Shown in pieces: positions 11,276-21,486 of a stretch of 64,000 nt of DNA. Each line of letters begins with the position of its first letter. The stretch's first letter is position 1. Origin of the DNA: Anaspis maculata. Its lineage: Eukaryota; Arthropoda; Insecta; Coleoptera; Scraptiidae. Both the position numbers and the translations under genes were made by a program. The notes below the pieces were generated by a model that worked only from the letters and a program-made list of their open reading frames with translations, searched no databases and was not told the origin of the DNA. Location: the NCBI GenBank assembly GCA_949128115.1, contig OX421963.1, forward strand, positions 89,227,602 to 89,291,601, given 5' to 3'.

Positions 11276-11445
11276 CTAACAGTTATTATCATCGATTAAT
11301 TTACCGCGTGCTTCGAGGCACTCAACGCAGAAGAACCCCTCTACGTCATCAATTCCAACACACAGATGATGGAAGTAGTGATCACAACCCTCGCAATAAA
11401 CCATCTCTGTGTATCGATTGGAGTGGAGGCAACGACCTTGTCGCC
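11276..11445 (-). pseudogene. Orphan PHD-finger fragment
   Basis: On the minus strand an open frame that ends with TAG at 11276 reads RCLHSNRYTEMVYCEGC, then DHYFHHLCVGIDDVEGFFCVEC. The spacing C-x2-C-x4-H-x2-C-x13-C-x2-C is that of the last three ligand pairs of a PHD zinc finger, with the usual aromatic residue before the final pair. PHD fingers bind histone tails, but they also occur in ORF1 of CR1-type retrotransposons, of which this window has an example at 48.2 kb, so the fragment may come from a host gene or an element. Its 5' side runs directly into the 150 bp repeats, so no start can be chosen. Confidence 0.5.
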
Positions 11446-11451
11446 TTAAGT

Positions 11452-11767
11452 GGTCAGTAAAATAGCCATGTATGGTATGGAAAAGGGGATGAAGAGCGAA
11501 TGTCTCTTCGACAAAATGTTAAACCTATTTTTGTTAGTCTATCCACAAAATTTCAAGTTCCTGAAACTTCCGTAAGTGTCCGGTCAGTAAGGTTTTATTT
11601 CCGATCAGTAAAATAGCCATGTATGAAAAGGGGGATGAAGGGCGAATGTTTCTTGGACAAAATGTTGAGCCTATTTTTGTTAGTCCATCCACAAAATTTC
11701 AAGTTCCTGAGACTTCTGTAAGTGTCCGGTCAGTGAGGTTTTATTTACCGTCAGTGAGGTTTTATTT
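11452..11767. repeat. 150 bp tandem repeat, left part (two copies)
   Basis: Two units begin with GGTCAGTAAAATAGCC-type sequence at 11452 and 11603, a period of about 151. Each holds AAAATTTCAAGTTCCTGA and ends with GTGTCCGGTCAGT followed by a GGTTTTATTT block. The same unit continues at 16488, beyond the inserted retrotransposon. A short duplication of GTCAGTGAGGTTTTATTTA lies at the very end of the second unit, next to the AAT run. Confidence 0.85.
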
Positions 11768-12013
11768 AATAATAATAATAATAATAATAATAAAACGCCT
11801 TTATTCACAATTGCATAGCAGCGGAGTTTAGCTAGCGCTATTCTTCCACTCAACTGCTATACAACGACCAAAATACAGTGTCTGGGAGAGTATTGACAGA
11901 TGGAATTGAACACAATCGTTAATTAATATAAATAAAATCCAAATAGTAACAGACCAGAGATACAGCATAATACACAAACTAAACAAAAGAAAGCAGAACA
12001 CGAGTCACAAGCC

Positions 12014-14800
12014 TCACTGTAACGAGAAAAAAATGATCTTGGCTTTTTTTCGGAACTGATCAACACTTAAAGACTTTAGAGAGTTGGGCAGCGTGTTGTA
12101 ATTGCTTGTCGCATTGTAAGTAAATGACTTTCTGAATAAAGATGTTGAATGTTTTGGAAGGCTCAATGTATTCAGGTGGCGAATGTTCAAATCATGTAGT
12201 TGACCCCGAGATAGAAGCTTTTCTTTTAGATAAGGAGGAGTGGAGGTCTGAAGGACTTTATGTGTGAAAACCGCAATCTGCAATTTAACGCGATTTTCAA
12301 TATTTAACCAATTAAGTTCTTTGATTTTTGCAGAAGTCCTGTCATATCTCCGCAGCCCAAACACAAACCTGCAACAAGAGTTCTGAACCCTTTGAAGGCG
12401 AGTTCTATCGACAAAGTCCAAGCACGGCGCATAGACGAAATTGCAATATCCTAGATGCGAGAGAACCAAAGAATTGCATAAGTTTTTTCGGAGTTGATGA
12501 TTTAGGAGGTGACGACTCGCATAAAGCAATTTTAAGCTACAGTATGTCCTTTGTAAAAGCTTGTTTATATGTACACTGAATTTTAATGATGAATCAAGAA
12601 CTAAGCCGAGATAATTAGAAGACTCCACATTCGGAATGGATTTGTTGTCAATGTGAAAAGAGATATCGTTTTCGTTTATTATTGAACGGTCATGTTTACT
12701 TCCAAACAATAAAATGGCACATTTCTTTATATTCAACGTGAGATTGTGTTTTTGCGAGATGTCGTGTATCATATCTACACTATTTTGGATGGTTTTTACT
12801 GAGTCGCGCAAGCTGGTTTTATTGAAACTGTGATAGAGACCTATGTCATCGGCGTACGCGTGAAAATTTATATTTATTTTATTTAAAATTTCTGTCGTAT
12901 AAATGAGGTAGAGAAGCGGCCCTAGGATAGACCCTTGCGGAACTCCAGTAGGCAAAAAGGCGGATTCAGAAAATGTATTGTTGATTTTAACAATCTGTCT
13001 TCTATTAGACAGGTACGACCGTATAAATTCACAAGATGAATTACAAAATCCATAGAATTTCAGCTTGGAGCAGAGCAAGTCATGTTCGATCTTATCAAAG
13101 GCCTTGGAATAATCAAGCAATATCATGGCCGTAACTTTGTGATCATCACATGCTCTAAAGATATCGTCGGTAACCTGAGCAAGTGCCGAGATTGTGCTAT
13201 GTGAGGCTCTGAATCCTGATTGGTGTTTGTTGAAGAGTTTCTCGCTATTGAAATATTCGTACATTTGTTGAAATACAATTTTTTCTAGGATCTTAGATAG
13301 GGCTGGGAGAATTGTGATTGGTCGTAGATCAGAAAATGACTGTGGGGTGCTATTTTTAGGTAGTGGTATCACTAATCCACATTTCCAACTTGGAGGAAAG
13401 TAACCACTTTCTAGACAGGAATTGATAAGATGGGTAACGTATTTATCAATGAAGGGCATACAAAGTTTTATCATTTTTATGGAGATGTTGTCAATACCAT
13501 ACGCCTCAGATTTTATGTTGATAATCGCTTTACTGATTTCTTCTACGGTGGCTAACCTGAACTCAAAATTCAAGCTGCGCCGCAGTTTACTTTCATTGTT
13601 GAGGTCTATTAAATCCTGGCTGTAGTGGTCGACTTTGTTGACAGATGATAGATAGTTGTTAATTTCCTGGGGATTAGATAAGTTTGGTGGTATATCGTAT
13701 GTAGTCCCAGATTTAACGTTGAAGTTTTTAAGAGTACTCCATACTTTTCTGGAATTCAGTTTACTTTCCTTGATAACAGACTCCAAATAAGATTTCTTTG
13801 CCGCCCTAATTGCAATCAAAGTAGAGTTTCTGAGTTTTTTATAAGTATTCCAACCTAAATCAGTTCTTGTTTTTTTGAATTCACTATAAGCAGTATTTCT
13901 GCGCTTCATCAGAATTTTTAATGACTGAGTTAGCCAAGGTGCTTTTTGTTTAGTCACTCTAGCAACTCTCAATGGGGCATGTAGATTAAAAATTTGTCTA
14001 ATAAACTCAGAAAAAACACTGACTTTGTCATCGATATCATCTAGGGTGATCATAGTGTGCCACGGTAGGTTGCGAAGATCTTGTATGAACAATTCATAAT
14101 TGAAGTTGCTGAAGTCTCGATATTTGACAATTTTAGACTGCTTTTTCAAAGTTTCTAAAGTAATATCACAGTAAATCAAATGATGATCACTTATTTCCTC
14201 ACAGTTTATCAGGCCCTCGTTTTGAACCAGCCCAGGACAAGTGACGAAAATTTGATCAATCAGGCTCGCAGAATGTTTAGTAACTCTTGTCGGCTCTGTA
14301 ATTAATTGACAAAAACCGTAAGCGTCAAAAGTTTTGCCAATAATATTATGATCCAGGAAATTTACGTTGAAGTCACCGACACAAATTATATCATCAAACT
14401 CAGGGAGCATACCTGACAAGCAATCATCGATCTGATCCGCACAAGTCCTGACATTGCCTGTAGGAGGGCGATAAATTACTCCAAAAGCCAATTTTTTCCC
14501 ATCAAAGGAAAGGCTCAACCACAATTGTTCCAGGCTTGCATCCAAAGAGCTGCTAACCGACAGGACTTCGCACTTTATGTGGCTTTTTACATAGACCGCC
14601 ACTCCTCCCCCTCTAGTCAACCTATCCTTCCTAAATACATTATAGCCTTGTATAGAAACAACATCGTTTGTAACCGCGGGAGACAACCAACTTTCAGTTA
14701 CAGCCATTACCGAGAAGTTTTCTCCTTGAACCAACTGCACCAACTCACCAAAACCGCCAAGAAGTGATCTCACATTGAGATGCGCGAATTTATGAAGCAT
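12014..14800 (-). CDS. Non-LTR retrotransposon ORF2: AP endonuclease plus reverse transcriptase
   Basis: A 928-residue uninterrupted protein. The AP-like endonuclease domain shows HLNVRS (Asn9), TESWL (Glu36), VGDFNVNF (Asp143, Asn145) and SDHHLIYC (Asp205, His206), the residues needed to nick target DNA. The reverse transcriptase shows DLRPITILP (491-499), MILLDYSKAFDKIEHD (catalytic Asp563), GVPQGSILGPLL (619-630) and the active-site YADD at 649-652. A C-terminal region after about residue 780 follows the usual layout of Jockey-type elements, with no RNase H motif noticed. The start ATG overlaps the ORF1 stop codon region by 11 bases (ATGCTTCATAA), so ORF2 is probably made by re-initiation after ORF1. 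All key residues are present, so the enzyme could be active. Confidence 0.93.
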   Translation of the reverse strand: MLHKFAHLNVRSLLGGFGELVQLVQGENFSVMAVTESWLSPAVTNDVVSIQGYNVFRKDRLTRGGGVAVYVKSHIKCEVLSVSSSLDASLEQLWLSLSFDGKKLAFGVIYRPPTGNVRTCADQIDDCLSGMLPEFDDIICVGDFNVNFLDHNIIGKTFDAYGFCQLITEPTRVTKHSASLIDQIFVTCPGLVQNEGLINCEEISDHHLIYCDITLETLKKQSKIVKYRDFSNFNYELFIQDLRNLPWHTMITLDDIDDKVSVFSEFIRQIFNLHAPLRVARVTKQKAPWLTQSLKILMKRRNTAYSEFKKTRTDLGWNTYKKLRNSTLIAIRAAKKSYLESVIKESKLNSRKVWSTLKNFNVKSGTTYDIPPNLSNPQEINNYLSSVNKVDHYSQDLIDLNNESKLRRSLNFEFRLATVEEISKAIINIKSEAYGIDNISIKMIKLCMPFIDKYVTHLINSCLESGYFPPSWKCGLVIPLPKNSTPQSFSDLRPITILPALSKILEKIVFQQMYEYFNSEKLFNKHQSGFRASHSTISALAQVTDDIFRACDDHKVTAMILLDYSKAFDKIEHDLLCSKLKFYGFCNSSCEFIRSYLSNRRQIVKINNTFSESAFLPTGVPQGSILGPLLYLIYTTEILNKININFHAYADDIGLYHSFNKTSLRDSVKTIQNSVDMIHDISQKHNLTLNIKKCAILLFGSKHDRSIINENDISFHIDNKSIPNVESSNYLGLVLDSSLKFSVHINKLLQRTYCSLKLLYASRHLLNHQLRKNLCNSLVLSHLGYCNFVYAPCLDFVDRTRLQRVQNSCCRFVFGLRRYDRTSAKIKELNWLNIENRVKLQIAVFTHKVLQTSTPPYLKEKLLSRGQLHDLNIRHLNTLSLPKHSTSLFRKSFTYNATSNYNTLPNSLKSLSVDQFRKKAKIIFFSLQ

Positions 14801-16268
14801 TGTGACCCATGCTCATTCCAGTGCCGCCGTGTATATCTCTTCCATAGTTGACCAGGCTTCTAGTGTGATTCAGTCTTCTAATGTAGCCAGGACATTTAGG
14901 GTCTCTTGCTGAATGGCATCTTTCTTCAAAGTTCAGTAGCTTGCAGTTGGGACAGTTAAGTTGATTTGCAGTGCAGTCCTTCGCATCATGGGCTTCTCCA
15001 CATTTGTGGCAACAGGGAGGTTGATCCGGATCACAGTATTTGGCAACGTGACCGAATCTGCTGCATCTGTAGCACATAGCAAGATTGACGTATTCGCTGG
15101 TATGGATTTTGAGCAGTTCGAAGTTCAAAGATGCTTTCTTGACTATGTACTTGAAAATGTCAGGTTGAGTTTGGATTATGACGTTTTCCTTTTGAGGATT
15201 TCTGCATGTTCTTCGCGTGATCACGGTGATGTTGTCGGTTAGCTTCTCCTTTCCAAAAATATCCGTCATATCTTGATTTTGTTCCGCCAACCCATTAATA
15301 AGATCTTCATCGTTGTAGCCTTTCTCGATGCCGTTCAAGATTATCATGGGATTTGTTGATGGTGTTTCTGTGATGTTGATTTCTTCAGTATGTTTTGAGA
15401 GCTGCTTATGGAGATTTTCCTTTTGCACTTGATCATGGCTTTTTATCACAATTGATCCAGACTTAGTCTGTATGATGTTTTTCAAGGGGTCACGCATATC
15501 ATTTTTGAGGTTAGCCTTAATCTTCTTCCATACTGCATCACTGTTTTCTTTGGATTTAGGTTTTATGATCGTTTCAAAGCGTTCTACAGGTTTGGGAGGC
15601 GTTGACCATTCAACCGGTTTGCTTGTTACTTCCCCATTTGGAAGATTATAGCTTTTGGTAGCGGTGGCATAAGTTTTTTCGCTCTGTTTGATGACGGTTG
15701 TTGCTTCAGTTCTACGCTGGCGTATCATTTGCTGTAGGTGTTGGATCTTGACCGAGTTCTCACGTTGGGTGGCTACCAATCTAATGTTTTCTTTTTCTAT
15801 CCGATGACCTCTTCTGATGATTTTCACGATGTTGTTGAATATTGCATGAGTAGAGTCCACGACGCTTCGCTGGTCACCTCTCGTGAACACCATTTTTCCT
15901 GCAACTTCTCTTGTGGTAGCTTTGCGAATATCACCTAGTGACTGCAGGATGCAATCGTAGAGCTGGTCTTCCTCCGAATTTTCATCCACATCCATCTCAC
16001 AATCCGAAACAACAGCCCCGTCGATCTCCTCATTCACACCATTCTCTTCACAACTAACCTCGTCATCATCGGTATCCAGCTTTCTCAATTTGTTTGGGTC
16101 CATTCTCTGCTGCTTAGGGTTTTTTCTATTATCATCTCCCGGCGGTGTTCGGTCTGGCCTCCTCGACTTGGAACCACTAGTCTCAGAGGTTTCTCCATCT
16201 TCGTCCATTATACAGCAATCTACGCCACTGGCGGCGAACACTCTTATCGGCGGCTTTACTGATAACAA
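14790..16268 (-). CDS. Non-LTR retrotransposon ORF1: gag-like RNA-binding protein
   Basis: A protein of up to 492 residues with three C-terminal zinc knuckles: CYRCSRFGHVAKYC, CHKCGEAHDAKDC and CPNC with a longer third loop (ERCHSARDPKC). These bind element RNA in ribonucleoprotein particles. The N-terminal 100 residues are acidic and low-complexity, and a helical, coiled-coil-like stretch lies around residues 150-190. The first ATG (16268) gives 20 extra residues; the second Met, before DEDGETSETSG, is an equally good start. The gene ends in the ATG...TAA overlap with ORF2. No disruption is visible. Confidence 0.9.
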   Translation of the reverse strand: MLSVKPPIRVFAASGVDCCIMDEDGETSETSGSKSRRPDRTPPGDDNRKNPKQQRMDPNKLRKLDTDDDEVSCEENGVNEEIDGAVVSDCEMDVDENSEEDQLYDCILQSLGDIRKATTREVAGKMVFTRGDQRSVVDSTHAIFNNIVKIIRRGHRIEKENIRLVATQRENSVKIQHLQQMIRQRRTEATTVIKQSEKTYATATKSYNLPNGEVTSKPVEWSTPPKPVERFETIIKPKSKENSDAVWKKIKANLKNDMRDPLKNIIQTKSGSIVIKSHDQVQKENLHKQLSKHTEEINITETPSTNPMIILNGIEKGYNDEDLINGLAEQNQDMTDIFGKEKLTDNITVITRRTCRNPQKENVIIQTQPDIFKYIVKKASLNFELLKIHTSEYVNLAMCYRCSRFGHVAKYCDPDQPPCCHKCGEAHDAKDCTANQLNCPNCKLLNFEERCHSARDPKCPGYIRRLNHTRSLVNYGRDIHGGTGMSMGHNAS

Positions 16269-16487
16269 TATTTTGGATCCGAAAATTCTTCAAATTTGTG
16301 CGACAGGGAAGGCAGCAGCCACCAGCCGCGGTCCACACCCCGGTGGGACGCTCACCAACTCCAGCAGAAGAGCGATGCACAATTTGACGCTAATTGATCG
16401 ATTAATTCCACCAAAACCGGCGCTTTTACCAGCAGCGGCAGCAGAAACGTGTGTTATCGTAGGCAAAAAAGATTTCCACAAATTTCC

Positions 16488-16790
16488 GGTCAGTAAAATA
16501 GCCAAATATGAGAAAGGGGATGAAGGCCGGATTTTTATTCGTCAAAATGTAAAGCTTATTTGTGTTAGTCTATACACAAAATTCCAAGTTCCTGAGACTT
16601 TCGTAAGTGTCCGGTCAGTAAGGTTTCATTTCGTTCCGGTCAGTAAAATAGCCGGGTGTAAAAAGGGGTGCTGAAGAGTGAATTTTTTCTTGATGAAATG
16701 TAAAGCACTTTTTTGTTGGTCAGTTTACAAGATTTTAGTTCTTGAGACTGCCCTCATGAGTTTCTATTCAGTTCAGGTTTTTTCGAAGGT
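16488..16790. repeat. 150 bp tandem repeat, right part (one good and one degenerate copy)
   Basis: GGTCAGTAAAATAGCC recurs at 16488 and 16638, a period of 150, followed by the AAGTTCCTGAGAC block and the CGTAAGTGTCCGGTCAGTAAGG end block. The second copy decays after about 16740. These are the continuation of the two copies at 11452-11767. Confidence 0.8.
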
Positions 16791-16944
16791 TTTTTCTGTT
16801 TAGCAAAACAATGAGTGTACGAAATGGGGGACGACTGGGATAAAGTTTTCTACTGCTGTTGTTGATAGGTGAGCAGTATTCAGTAAGAGTAGAGGTGTCT
16901 TACTCATCAACGAGTAGGTACCTATACTATAGGCATTTTGCTGA

Positions 16945-17072
16945 CTGGTCAAAAGTCAGTTGGTCAGTAAAATAACCACAATTTACTGACCGGTCAGTAG
17001 TCAGTCGGTCAGTTGGTCTGTAAAATAGCCACAAATCACTGACCGGTCAGTAGTCAGTCGGTCAGTAGAATA
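16945..17072. repeat. Short GGTCAGT repeats derived from the 150 bp unit
   Basis: Several variants of TGGTCAGTAAAATAGCCAC and ACTGACCGGTCAGTAGTCAG alternate here, including perfect small palindromes (ACTGACCGGTCAGT, twice). They look like an expanded core of the 150 bp repeat. Confidence 0.65.
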
Positions 17073-19045
17073 GATTTTCCTGATAAGGTTCTAGATTCGG
17101 GTCTAGAAGTCGGAAAACAACCTCGTTGATTTTGCCCGGTGAGATGGGTATCGGCCAAGCGGTTCCAAAAGCGGGAAAAAGAGTTAATTCAAATAAGTTG
17201 ACTCAACTGCGAGTACCGCGACTACTGCAAGTATTACTGGTTTGCCTACCCATGCAGGTATTTATATTATTGCGATTGCTGTGGTCTTCTCGGTACGAAT
17301 AGCATCGACCGTTTTTCCATCTTCCATCTTCTCTGAATGACTATAGGTATCTACCTAATATTGTGGTTTGAGAGGATCCAACAAATTTGTCGACTCGGAC
17401 TAAACCGCACGAGTTACACAGACCCCATACGTCTCTTGCCACATTTTATTAACAAACCTTCAAATTTCTCACGTTGATTAAACCTTCAGGGAATTGCCTT
17501 TCATCCCCGGCGATCCCTGGAGTTGATGCACATGAGCACTCCGATTGCATATTCTGCACAGCCGTGAATTCACGCTGCATTTCTCTCCCGGTACGACCCC
17601 GTCCGCCCATAGAAAACCGACGACGACAATCCGTCGCTTTCAACTTTCATGGTCCTCGAGAGGCCGATCACGGCTACGGAAGCTCCGGCTCCCGGAGAAA
17701 TTGGAACTGGACGTGCGGAAAAACAAAGCTCCCGTCTGATTTATTGGATAAAGACCTTGGATGTGTGTGTGTGTCATTTCGCCAGACATCGGAAATTATG
17801 TTACGGCAGCGCAGCAACAGAGACACAGCCGGAGCCCTGGCCTTTATTAAATTTGCGCGTCGGAGTAGATTTTAATTAAAATGTACGTTAGACTAGGAGT
17901 TCCCAAACAGAATTACGCCACCTTCTCGCCGGACGTTTTTCCAGCCGCCGTCATTCCCGTTCGCTCGATCCCGTCGTCAGGTATTATCGTTTTGTTTGAT
18001 TTTCTGAAACGGGAGTTTTTAAAGAGGACGCCCGCACACACAGAGACATCCAATTACAACCGCATGTGGTCGCCGAATGCTTTCGTAAAAAAAAAAGGAC
18101 GAATTCCGTAATTGATCTGCGAAGAGGGCCCCGCATTTAAATTTTTTGGCAGAGAGGTCGTCCGCTCCATTGATCAAATTTTCCGCCGAGTTAAAGTTCC
18201 ATTCACTCAGTGAAATTAAATGGGACCCCGGGCTGCTGGTGCTGGTGCGAATGGCGCGAGGGATGTCGACAACAATGAGCGCACACCAGAATAGCGGGAG
18301 CAAATAAAATAAGGGCGGAATAACAAGACAGAGCATAGATAACATGCAGAGAGGAAACAGCAGAAGTGTTTGCCAAAAGTCGTGCATGAGGAAATGCTCT
18401 CTGAAATTTCTAGCTTAACAAGTTCTTTTTTCCAAGGCTTTCGAGGACAAGCAGACAGGCTAATTTATATTCGAAGGGGACGGAGACTTATCAGAGTAGC
18501 GCTGGCTCATGATGTGTGTTAAAATGGAATAAACTCGTGTTTGTGGGGGGAAGGTGAAACGAAATAGAGCAAAAGGAGTCGCGCTGCCTGCCATTGCCGA
18601 TACGATCTGAGACGACGGGCCCCTGGCCCCAAATAAATCGTTGTAAAACATACGCGGGACGTTGATTTGCATAAAATTACAGGATCATTATTTAGGCGTG
18701 AACCGAAACAAAATCTAGTCCCGCGTGGGCTACTTATCATACTATACACTATACACCCTTCCAATGCAGAGACCTGTGGTTTCGTTGAATGAATTGCGGA
18801 TAACGTAAACTATCCCCGACCAATGAACATCCAATTTTTTGTAATTGTCTTTTATATAAGAGCGGATAGCGGTCCCAGTTGTTCTATTAAACCGCTTCAC
18901 CGGGTTAGCCTGTGGGTGGTATCTCGCGGTATACCATATTTCTCAACTCACAAATTCTCACACAATTTTCTGAACTCGGCCGCTATGTCCTCAACTGCGG
19001 TATCTACTATAACTATGACTTCGTTCTCAATTGCTTCAGGTAATT
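17073..19045. other. Anonymous, mobile-element-poor stretch, partly GC-richer
   Basis: No transposon protein, terminal repeat or tandem array was recognised. The part 17450-18400 looks richer in G and C than its surroundings and has overlapping open frames on both strands (for example 17474-17875 plus and 18019-18387 minus), but their translations show no domain and the frames overlap in several phases, so I do not call genes. A TG dinucleotide run is at about 17762-17777. This could be unique host intergenic or intronic DNA. Confidence 0.4.
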
Positions 19046-19426
19046 GTGGATGAAATCGACTGACGCAAGTGTGTAACAACAATATACATACATCAAAAGA
19101 ATCCAGATGACAAGCAAATTCAGACGATTTCTAAAATCATCATAACTTTTGATTCCCGTCAGCGATTTTATATCGGTTTTCAGTGTTCGATAGCTCAATC
19201 TTTCTTCTTCATGCTTTGATCACGTCAAACACGAACATGTTTTATAAGATTGCTACAGGGTGATCAATGGAACAGTGTAAAATTGCCAAAAGTTCAGTGC
19301 ACGATTTCCCAAAAAATAAAATGCATGCATTGTAATAGCACAATTATGAAGATCATTTTTTCAGCTTCAGTGACGTTTTTGAATTGTGGATGAAATCGAA
19401 CGACGCAAGTGTGTAACAACAATATA
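19040..19426. repeat. 339 bp partial tandem duplication containing a palindrome arm
   Basis: A 46 bp stretch (AATTGTGGATGAAATCGA...AACAACAATATAC) occurs at about 19041-19086 and again at 19380-19425. Between the copies, 19087-19385 is the inverted homologue of 25856-26130, including the ACAGGGTGATCAA block. The second copy ends exactly where an LTR-like sequence begins at 19427, so the repeat seems truncated by the LTR element. Confidence 0.6.
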
Positions 19427-19760
19427 CTGTTACGGGTGAAATTCGCCCGTAACTAAATCAGCTCACCACAGCTTGTCGCGTCGCCCTAGAAATAAGCGTT
19501 GTGTAGGATTTTTAGAGAGATCTGTCAGGTTGACTGAGAATAACAAGCGTACCTATAATAGATTCGCGAATTTTGGGTTTAGTGTGGTGTAGTAGGAGTT
19601 TGAGGTGCTTTTAGTGGCTGAGGAATTGCCTTAATCTCTTCGGAGGAGTGGACACCTCAAACTACCGGAGTTAAATCAGCGAGGCTGGAAAAATAACTAC
19701 ATCACCACCCCTACCTTTGAGGCCACACACCATCTTGTAAGTTTCGTCATTTTTCGAAGT
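19427..19760. repeat. Probable LTR end of the Gypsy remnant
   Basis: It begins TGTTACGGGTGAAATTCGCC, which folds into an 8 bp perfect stem (GTTACGGG/CCCGTAAC), as often seen at LTR termini starting with TG. It lies where a terminal repeat of the adjacent Gypsy remnant would be expected. No second copy is in the window, so both the length and the LTR nature are inferred. Confidence 0.4.
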
Positions 19761-20795
19761 CAATCTGTTGTCAATGTTTGTTTCCTTTAGGGCCTCATCC
19801 ACCGCTTCCTCCTTCATCCCCTTTGTACATACTCTTCAAGGGCTTTCTTGTTCCCCAAACATTTCGTCTGTTGTTTTGGCTGACACGGCCGTCTCCGTGT
19901 ATGACCCGGCGGACGACTCGGCACATTTGAGGGCATTGATCTCTTTGCGGATCTTCTTCTGACTGGGTAAAGCGTGCTTCTCGTCCTCCCGAGATTGTTC
20001 GGCTAAAAGGACTGCTGGATCCACTCCAGGTCCCAGGAACAGTCTCGAAGGGAACCCGAGCATAAGACAAGTATCATCCGTCATCACCTATCTTCAATTC
20101 CGACCCAATCGGGCTACTACCCTCATTATTTGTTCTGGTCTCCCAAGATTCCCAAGGAGTGCCGTATCAAGATAGCTTTCAGCAACCTACGTTATAAAAT
20201 ATATTAGGCTGTGTTAAATCGAAATCTTTTAAGTGTTGTAATTATTGAACGTGTTGATCTCGCAGGTGAAAGAATAGGGCGAGAGTTCACGAAAATTCAC
20301 GCGGGGTTGTTTTGCGGATAGGTTGAGGCAAAGCGTGACGGGAACGGCTCCAGGGCAAGTGGCCCAGTCGTAGCGTCACCCAATTTTCTGTGCACAGACA
20401 GTTGGGTAAGAGGCTTGTTGCCGTAATCCTGCTTTTTGCGCGGTCGTCTTAATTTTATTCGGCAGCCTTAGCGGTAAGTACTTTTAGCGTTTACGTCTTT
20501 TTTTTTGTCCCATTTGTAGCCGGCCCTCAGCATTTCAATAAGATACCAGTTTTGCCTCTTTTGCTCTGTTAATAAATTCCAGCCGCCCTTCTTTCTAAAT
20601 TATCTCTTGCTGTTGTTTTCTTGTTCCCCCCCCCCAAGTCAAGTTTAGGTAGGGTCGTGAGCATTGCCGAATTGGGTTGTTCGGCAATTGACAATTTGTG
20701 GCCTTCAGACCCTGGCGCCCACTTAACCTTTTTATCCTTTTTGTGTTCCCTGCATTGAGACCTTACAGGGTAAGTATCTCGAACCACACCCCGAG
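19761..20795. other. Probable Gypsy-derived sequence, not resolved
   Basis: Several short minus-strand frames (19836-20087, 20569-20787) lie between the LTR-like sequence and the integrase fragment. Their translations show no motif I recognise. They may be the 3' end of the Gypsy polyprotein or gag-type sequence. Confidence 0.35.
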
Positions 20796-21180
20796 CTAGC
20801 CGGCCTTCTTGTCCTCGAAATCCAGGACCGACCCCAAACTGGGAGTTTTATTCCCAGCCAAAAAATCGTTACAATACTTAGTGAAAAGGTCCGTGACCAC
20901 TGGCAAATGACGGAACCCTTTCGAGGACTTGGGCAAAGATCCCACAATATCCACTGATATCGCTTGCCACGGACATCTTACAGTTCTACCACATCCTATT
21001 AGACCAGCAGCCAGCTGAGCTTTGGTTAACAGCCTTTCGAGCACCACAAATCTTACAAGTTCGAATATTGTTTTCAGCATCGCTGTGCTTTTTTGGCCAA
21101 CTGGAGCCTTCGCAAGCCTTTTCATGACACCGAAATGCACTCCTGTGGGCTCATTGTGGACTTACTTCGAAATCGATTGG
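20796..21180 (-). pseudogene. Gypsy integrase fragment, frameshifted
   Basis: Minus-strand remnants of a Ty3/Gypsy integrase. One frame starts with HFGVMKRLAKAP. A shifted frame then gives SDAENNIRTCKICGARKAV, the second half of the H2C2 zinc finger, and the first frame resumes with CPWQAISVDIVGSLPKSSKG and FRHLPVVTDLFTKYC, the start of the catalytic core with its first Asp (VDIVG). After this the homology ends early (NDFLAG...), so most of the core is deleted. It is collinear with the RNase H and RT fragments to the right. Confidence 0.75.
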
Positions 21181-21486
21181 CGCTGATTTTTTGGAACCAA
21201 TAGTTTTCCACTCGGAAACATTACTAGCTAAACGCAGCTTTGTGAGTATGAATTTGCAAATCAAATTGTCGCGAATCAACCATTGAGGATATTCTTGCGG
21301 GTTTTCGAGGATTCGTTTTCGCATCTGGGCAGAAAAGTGTCAAAATTATCTGCAATAATTCCTAAAGCGATTTGAGAGTATTGTCAAAGACATTTGGTTC
21401 TCTCCGGAACAAAGCGTCCGGCACCACGTTCAACTTCCTTTTTCTGTGTTCTAAAACCACTGTGCTAGTTCCACGTTCCACCTAGA

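Larger units (their letters stand above)
11768..16487 (-). mobile_element. Apparently intact Jockey/I-type non-LTR retrotransposon with (TAA)n-type tail
   Basis: The element runs on the minus strand from a 5' untranslated region (about 16270-16487) through ORF1 and ORF2 to a 3' end made of AAT/TTA repeats at about 11768-11793. Neither ORF carries a stop or frameshift, which suggests a young copy. It interrupts a tandem array of a 150 bp repeat, with repeat copies on both sides. A/T-rich ends blur the target duplication. The clade is a Jockey-superfamily element with AP-endonuclease and gag-like zinc knuckles and no RNase H recognised; a finer assignment needs a tree. Confidence 0.85.

Noticed and set aside
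17474..18387. Overlapping open frames of 60-133 codons on both strands
   Set aside because: Several phases are open over the same bases and none shows a domain, splice context or repeat homology; probably a GC-content effect.
19737..19790. Perfect-looking 54 bp intron (GTAAGT...TTTCCTTTAG)
   Set aside because: No coding sequence is recognisable on either side on the plus strand and the region is likely retroelement DNA; retained only as a curiosity.
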